NCBI RefSeq assembly: GCF_000218685.1
Contig: NW_006763293.1
Coordinates: 2,167,968 to 2,231,967 of the forward strand
Origin: Serpula lacrymans var. lacrymans S7.9
Taxonomy: Eukaryota > Basidiomycota > Agaricomycetes > Boletales > Serpulaceae
Direction of reading: 5' to 3'
Length of the DNA: 64,000 nt
This document shows positions 58,910 to 64,000 of the stretch, piece after piece (the stretch's first letter is position 1; each line of letters starts with the position of its first letter). A model generated the notes under the pieces. That model did not search any database. It saw only the letters and a list, made by a program, of their open reading frames with translations, and was not told the DNA's origin. The position numbers and the translations under genes are program-made.

Positions 58910-59569
58910 TCATACTTGACAGCTCTTTTGGGGCGAGTTATGGATGGTAAAGAATTGCATACAAGTCATAGCACCGCCATCACGGGGAGATGACACACAT
59001 CGCTTCCTAGACATAGGCGAGTGAACGTCGGCTGAGCGGTTGATGTAGAGCTCGAGGATGCTCGAGTTTGTGGAACGCTTTGGCTGAGGATGGAGGACTG
59101 GTTTCTTATAATTCTCTGCAGAGCTGAGAACGAAGGACGGAATAGGGGGAACAGGAGGAGGGGGTGATGCGATTGCGGGGCTAGGAGGAGGGGAGCGGTA
59201 CGGGGAGTTTGTACCGTTCCGTTTCACGATGTGTACGGAGCGCGCTGGTGGGGGTAGGGAAAATGAGGAAGTGGATGCAGTCCTTCTCGCAGTCCGTGTC
59301 TTGCGCGCGCCAAACTCATCGTCCTCGTCGAACGGACTCGTCCTTGCTCTGCCGTGAAGACTGTCGTGTGAGCGAGAATAGTTAAGGGTCTTCTTCAGGA
59401 GCGGTGAGCCAATGAGGCTGGGAGGGATTGGTGGGGAATGCTGAGCGGGGACAATGAGACGGGAGCGTGACTGTTTGGGGGTGAAGGGAGGTGGCGATGG
59501 CAGGGGGGTTGGAGTGAGCTTTGGGGACGGCATTGGGGGAGGAGGGGAGTGAGGACGAGCAAAGGACAT
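58910..59569 (-). CDS. Proline-rich orphan protein
   Basis: A single open frame of 219 aa begins MSFARPHSPPPPMPSPKLTP at 59569. It is rich in Pro, Ser and Arg, with several SPPPP and PPxP stretches, which suggest an SH3- or WW-domain ligand. A KKTLNYSRSHDSLHGRARTS segment and SILELYINRSADVHSPMSRK near the C-terminus look less random. No signal peptide or membrane helix is seen. The frame is open for 660 nt with no stop and has a sensible start. GC-rich composition alone could produce some of that. I cannot assign a family. The last 20 or so residues, after GGAMTC, could be intron read-through. Confidence 0.5.
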   Translation of the reverse strand: MSFARPHSPPPPMPSPKLTPTPLPSPPPFTPKQSRSRLIVPAQHSPPIPPSLIGSPLLKKTLNYSRSHDSLHGRARTSPFDEDDEFGARKTRTARRTASTSSFSLPPPARSVHIVKRNGTNSPYRSPPPSPAIASPPPPVPPIPSFVLSSAENYKKPVLHPQPKRSTNSSILELYINRSADVHSPMSRKRCVSSPRDGGAMTCMQFFTIHNSPQKSCQV

Positions 59570-61381
59570 GAGAAGTTATGGAGGAGGGGGAAAGTAAAAT
59601 GCATTGTTGGAGTCAAGGGGGGATGATTTATAGGTGTAAAATGACACACGAGGGGCCGAGGGATGCGGGTGAAGGATTTGACAAGCTAAAGGACACCGGT
59701 TGCATGTTCGTTATTGTTCCTAAATGGGTGAAAATAAGTCAAAGTTACATTAAACGCGTTATGCAACATTTAGCGTTTGCGGTTGCCTTATATGGTCTCT
59801 TCTGCCCGATGGCTATGTGGCGGTGCCACTGACTGGTACACCGGGCATTGCCTCTCTTCTCTGAGCGCGTTCAGCCTGTCTCGTGCGCTTCACCCAGCGT
59901 CAGTCAGCCCACCAGTTGCCATCCTACAGTCCACCCATATCAGTAGGGGGCCGACATACGATATTTAAATATTTTTTCTCGCTGGGGACATGAGGCGTGA
60001 CATATTCGGGATGAAACAAAACAGACTCGGAGATATACGTGTGCCCATAAGTAACATATCACACTGCCATGCGCAGATAATCCATCCCTTAACTCTCGAG
60101 ACCCGAGCAGCAGTATGCTGGTTTCAAGTCACCGCCCCCTTCCCATCGCTGGTCGATATCTAACCCTTTTTTTCTCTGCTCGCCGTTTTGAGATACATTA
60201 ACATCCAATTCATCGACCTATTGTACTCTGCTTTTGGCTCGTGCATCACTGATGGATCCTCACCTATACACCTGTCAATTCAGCCTTCTCATTGACGCTG
60301 ATGATCGAGAACATCTTTTTTCGCTGTCCTCATATGCTCCTGCACGGCCAGCAACCAATGGATCCACCATGTCATATACCAGTATTCATCCACTCGAACG
60401 GTCATGATAGATATAGATGCATTGCGCTCCTTCTATTCCCTTATCCACCTTCAAGAAGCTTCAATTCCGACTCGGTGTCTCACGGAACATGCATCAAACT
60501 GGAGGACGTACGTCCCAGCATTCGTAAAAGAACTCGAAGCTTGCTCTCAATTCGTTACACATACCCCCAATATCTGCCTCAAGTAACCGTAAAAGGCTTG
60601 TGGACGTTGCTTTGCGCCTTGATGCTCGTACCTTTCACGCAACTTTTGACGTATATCCTTCATAAATCACCCAGTTCCGGATATACGATCAGCGCATGGC
60701 CAGTCACCATCTGTCCCAGTTCCATCACCTCTGTCCACACTAGCCCACTTTTGCTTCGAGTGGTCTGTAGCCTTATCTTCCGGTCCCCACCTCGAACCGC
60801 AGGTTCTTCAAGTCCTGGCCACACTTGGAATTTCGAGCTCTTCTCTTCGTGGGGCGCTCAACGGAATTGTGTAATGCCAGCGTCTTTTCATCATTTGTAA
60901 CCTCTTCGTTTATAGTCTCCGCGAGCTAGGTCATTTTTTGTTTAGATCCCACAGACGTCAGCTCATCGACTGCGAAAACGTTACTACAGCACCCACATAC
61001 ACTACTACTCATTCTCTCCACATGCTCCTTTGAAATGGCGACGATCCATATTTTTCTCTCCAGCCCTAGATCAGCATGTCACATCCCTTTACTGTCTGTG
61101 GTCTCCGTGTGCTATACCCAAACTGCTGTGGACGTCTAGTGGTCTGACTTGACATTGACAGCGTATGTCAGCCTCCTAGCTCCATTTTGGCGATATCAGT
61201 TTGAAACTAGCCCTCCTGTCCTTATCTTCTCCATTTCTGCAATGGCTTACTCAATTCTTTCTTCTGGCGGCTGGCACTTGCAATTTAGTCACTCATACCC
61301 TGGTGGTTGTCATATTTTTTTTTTGGTATCGCATTCCCTCCTTTACTCTTCATTCGCATCATCCTGTGTGAACTTGGCATC
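59570..61381. other. Long intergenic region upstream of the chitinase
   Basis: About 1.8 kb holds the promoters of the proline-rich orphan (-) and the chitinase (+). Short frames 60252-60407 (51 aa, starting MDPHLYTCQFSLLIDADD) and 60404-60586 (60 aa) overlap by ATGA. They could be upstream ORFs or remnants but show no family. The 202-aa frame at 60292-60900 shows no family motif and shares its interval with both of them. I see no clear repeat or ncRNA. Confidence 0.4.
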
Positions 61382-62976
61382 ATGTTGGGCTCTTCTTTTG
61401 TCTTACTGGCACTCCTTCCGGTCTTTACCCTTTCCGCTCCTTCGCACCAAGTTCACTCTCCTTTCAAATCCCAGCTCCGTCATGGCCATCAACATGGTCA
61501 TTACCCTAGGACGTCAATATCCAATGTGGCTTTACGATCTCCTCACGATACTACTATCAACACTGGTGACCCTTCTGATCTGTCTCATCCATCCACGCCT
61601 GGGAATATATCCAATCTTGCATCGCGCGAAAGTCTGTCCCAACGTGACCTAGTTGACACCCTCATACCACCTTCTACTAGCACCACGCCATCATTATCAA
61701 ATCCTGCTGCAGGAACTGCTATCAAACTGCCACTTGTTATGACCTATTATCCCGATTGGGCGAGCGACGTGATGTCTCCCGAACAGGTCGATTACTCCAA
61801 ATTCGACGTCGTCGATTTTGCTTTTGCTTTGCCTAATGCCAACTATGGGCTCGACTGGGACACCACCGGCGCTCCGGGTTTACTTGCAAGAGTAGTCAAG
61901 GCTGCACATGCTGCAGGCAAGAAGGCGAAACTCAGTATAGGCGGATGGACAGGAAGCGGGCTAGTCTTTGACGCGTCATATACTTCTTCAGAATGACTGA
62001 TACACGTTACGCAGACACTTCTCTACAGCCGTCTCGACTGCAGCAAACAGACAGATATTCGTCAACAACATTCTCCAAACTTACAAGCAATATGACCTCG
62101 ACGGCATCGACATCGATTGGGAATATCCCGGCCAACAAGGCGAAGGTTCCAATGCAGTAAGTCCCGCGGACAGTCAAGACATGCTTCAATTCTTGCAGTT
62201 GCTTCGGCAGGCCCTACCTCCATTGGCCCTCATCACAGCTGCAGTTCAAACTGAGGTTTTGGCGGGCCCTGATGGCAAGCCCCTGACCAACGTATCCGAC
62301 TTTGCCAAAGTGTTGAACTGGGTACTTATAATGAATTACGATACTTATGAAAGTAAGACCATGTTCATCGTTATCTATGGTGTCGTCGAATAACACGCTA
62401 CCAATTGCGTTAGCTGCTTCACCCCCTGGTCCAAACGCGCCTCTGTACGACAGCTGCAAAAGCTCGAGGCAACCAAAGGCAAATGCTGTGGCCGCTTACA
62501 ATGCTTGGACGAATGCTGGGTTTCCCGCCGACCAACTGGTCCTTGGTCTCCCCTCTTATGGATACGTGATCTCGTCTTCTGCCACAGCGCTTCGCGAACG
62601 ATCAGAATCTCAGCCCGTACGCTCTCTCCACCAACTTTCTCGCCGTTTTGCGGCTACGCCTGCAGATGACAGTGGCCAGATCCAGTTCCGCAGCCTCGTT
62701 TCTGAGAACATCCTCACACGAAACGCAGATGGCTCTTTCGCGGTGAACCCCAGTAGTGGCTTCACCCGCCAATGGGACGCTTGTTCCGCGACACCTTTCC
62801 TCACTTCTGCTTCAGCAGCCCAGACTATCCCTTACGACGATCCCCAGTCGTTGGCGATCAAAGCAAAGTGGGTGAAGGACATGGGGATGGGCGGAGTCAA
62901 CCTGTTTGATGTGCATGGCGATACGTCCCAGTGGGATTTGGTAAATACCGTGAGGACGGCTATGGGCGTGGTGTGA
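61382..62976 (+). CDS. Secreted GH18 chitinase
   Basis: This is a glycoside hydrolase family 18 enzyme that cleaves chitin beta-1,4 links. The ATG at 61382 gives the signal peptide MLGSSFVLLALLPVFTLSAP; the Met at 61307 is an alternative. A His/Ser/Thr-rich linker of about 90 aa follows. The barrel begins PLVMTYYPDWASDVMSPEQV, with AKLSIGGWTGSG and the catalytic DGIDIDWEYPGQ, all acidic residues present. Later blocks are LNWVLIMNYDTYE, GPNAPLYDSC, LVLGLPSYGY and KWVKDMGMGGVNLFDVHGD. The first intron (61960-62014) appears to use a GC donor; the second (about 62351-62415) is GT-AG. Length is about 490 aa. No chitin-binding module seen. A role in wall remodelling or nutrition is likely. Confidence 0.9.
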
Positions 62977-63943
62977 TTTGATAACAGGTTGGGTTGGGTT
63001 GGGTTTATCATGATGCACAGCTCGTGCTCTTGTCGATGGGCGTCGTTTGGATGTTTTTGAATCATGAATAGCTATTTGCTTCCCATACGGGTTCCCTTGT
63101 ATTGCTCCTGCCGTTTGGGCGCGTGGGTAGGATAACATGTTGTTATACACCAAGTTGGAGATCACACCGCAATGCAATCTGTTTCCTCTACCAAGCGAAA
63201 CCTGAGAATGATATGACGGCACTTTGTAACTTGCCGGCTTAGCATGGCTCTCTCGGCTATGCCTCGATCGAGATCCCTCCACCCTCTCTTCACTTGCGAC
63301 TCGGACAAACTGGGACTCGGTTGCGAGCAGGATTTGGTATTATCGATTGGTCACATTTTTACGAAAAACCTCTGGAGATCAGGCGCTCATCGAACGAAAA
63401 CAGATAGCGAAAAAAAACGCATAAAATTTTTGTAATACGCAGGCGCCAGTCCTCGTACCATCCTGACTAAGTAATAAAAGTAACGTAGTACTCCTTCTAT
63501 GAAAGCAAGAAACTTTCCAGTCCTTCTATACTTCTTTCCCATCCCTTTCACGGACCCCCCCTTGACAAAACGGTGTTGGGTTGGCGCTCAATCCAGTGCG
63601 TTGGATTTATGGCTGGATGAAACTAAAGCGTTTGGCAGCGGCAGGGTGTACTAGGCCCTTTTGGCGACGTGCCCAGGGTTTGAGGTAATGGCGCAAAGGC
63701 CGCAGTCGGGGAAGTGGTATGTGTACGTTCCGACTGGCTCGAGTAGCGATGCAAGAGCAGGGTAGAGGTGATGCTGACTCAAGAGTTGAGTGATAGATAG
63801 GGTGTATGGTTTGAGCTGCCGATGATATAATATCCCATCATCCTAGCTCCCTTATGCTTCGCCTCTATAGTTATCCCCCAGAATGCAGCATGATTGGTAA
63901 CGAAAGAGCCTGTAAGGCATCTTTCTGCGTCTGCTTAACCCCT
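62977..63943. other. Intergenic region with G-rich run after the chitinase
   Basis: About 970 bp without a clear gene. A run of GGTTGGG-type repeats lies at 62987-63006, eleven bases past the chitinase stop. The short frames at 62812-63282 (-) and 63244-63435 (+) are not supported. Confidence 0.4.
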
Positions 63944-64000
63944 CTAAGCTCCCAAAAATTTCTTCAAGCCCGACTTGAGTGAGCCAGAGGCACGAGTGCG
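63944..64000 (-). CDS. Possible C-terminus of a gene running off the right edge
   Basis: The minus strand reads open from 64000 to a TAG at 63944, ending SGSLKSGLKKFLGA. A Lys- and Leu-rich amphipathic end with a Ser-Gly linker is common at real C-termini, and the frame is open over the 18 codons visible. The evidence is thin. The codons could equally be chance. Confidence 0.25.
   Translation of the reverse strand, partial: RTRASGSLKSGLKKFLGA

Noticed and set aside
60292..60900. 202-aa plus-strand frame upstream of the chitinase
   Set aside because: Composition rich in Ser, Pro and Leu without motif; two smaller frames overlap it; no sign of conserved blocks or introns.

Overview
The window looks like nuclear DNA from a filamentous basidiomycete, most likely an Agaricomycete. 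Genes are close together on both strands and are broken by many short GT-AG introns, mostly about 50-65 nt. The encoded proteins are conserved fungal housekeeping enzymes, and families such as DUF2985, the GtaA glutaminase and MIPC synthase are typical of fungi. I found no bacterial operons, CRISPR array, complete transposon, rRNA or convincing tRNA. All gene models were spliced by eye from reading frames, splice sites and family motifs, so ends and small exons can be off. Protein lengths marked 'about' are estimates.

Left part (1-14.3 kb): an alpha/beta-hydrolase running off the left edge (-), CFT2/CPSF100 (+) convergent with glutaminyl-tRNA synthetase (-), a PAF-acetylhydrolase-like lipase (-), and a DUF2985 membrane protein (+). 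Middle part (14.7-51.6 kb): MET6 (-), a Ran1-type kinase (-), a sorbitol/xylitol dehydrogenase (+), an unknown nuclear-looking protein (+), mitochondrial EF-G2/MEF2 (-), the prenylcysteine methyltransferase STE14 (+), ribosomal protein L9 (-), PCF11 (+), the PIN-domain nuclease SWT1 (+), MIPC synthase SUR1 (+), an MFSD10-like transporter (-), PUS7 (-), URA3 (+), DOM34/Pelota (-), a TXNDC9/PLP1 protein (+), a CPD photolyase (-) and a secreted GtaA-type glutaminase (-).

Right part (51.6-64 kb): a gene-poor stretch of about 4.5 kb with only weak coding remnants, then a coiled-coil protein resembling WTAP/Mum2 (+), a proline-rich orphan (-), a secreted GH18 chitinase (+), and what may be the last codons of another gene at the right edge (-).

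Many of the genes act in RNA metabolism and translation: two subunits of the pre-mRNA 3'-end machinery (CFT2 and PCF11), SWT1, PUS7, DOM34, GLN4, RPL9, MEF2 and perhaps the WTAP-like protein. They are interleaved with unrelated metabolic genes, so I read this as ordinary gene order and not as one system. I did not find a clear new multi-gene system. The most unusual signals are noncoding: a diverged 113-bp duplication upstream of MET6, a long hairpin-rich intron in PCF11, a perfect 12-bp inverted repeat beside a palindromic TGACGTCA site upstream of the photolyase gene, GC-AG introns in URA3 and the chitinase, and a GGTTGGG-type run after the chitinase stop. The RGG-repeat insert in PUS7 is the most unusual protein feature.
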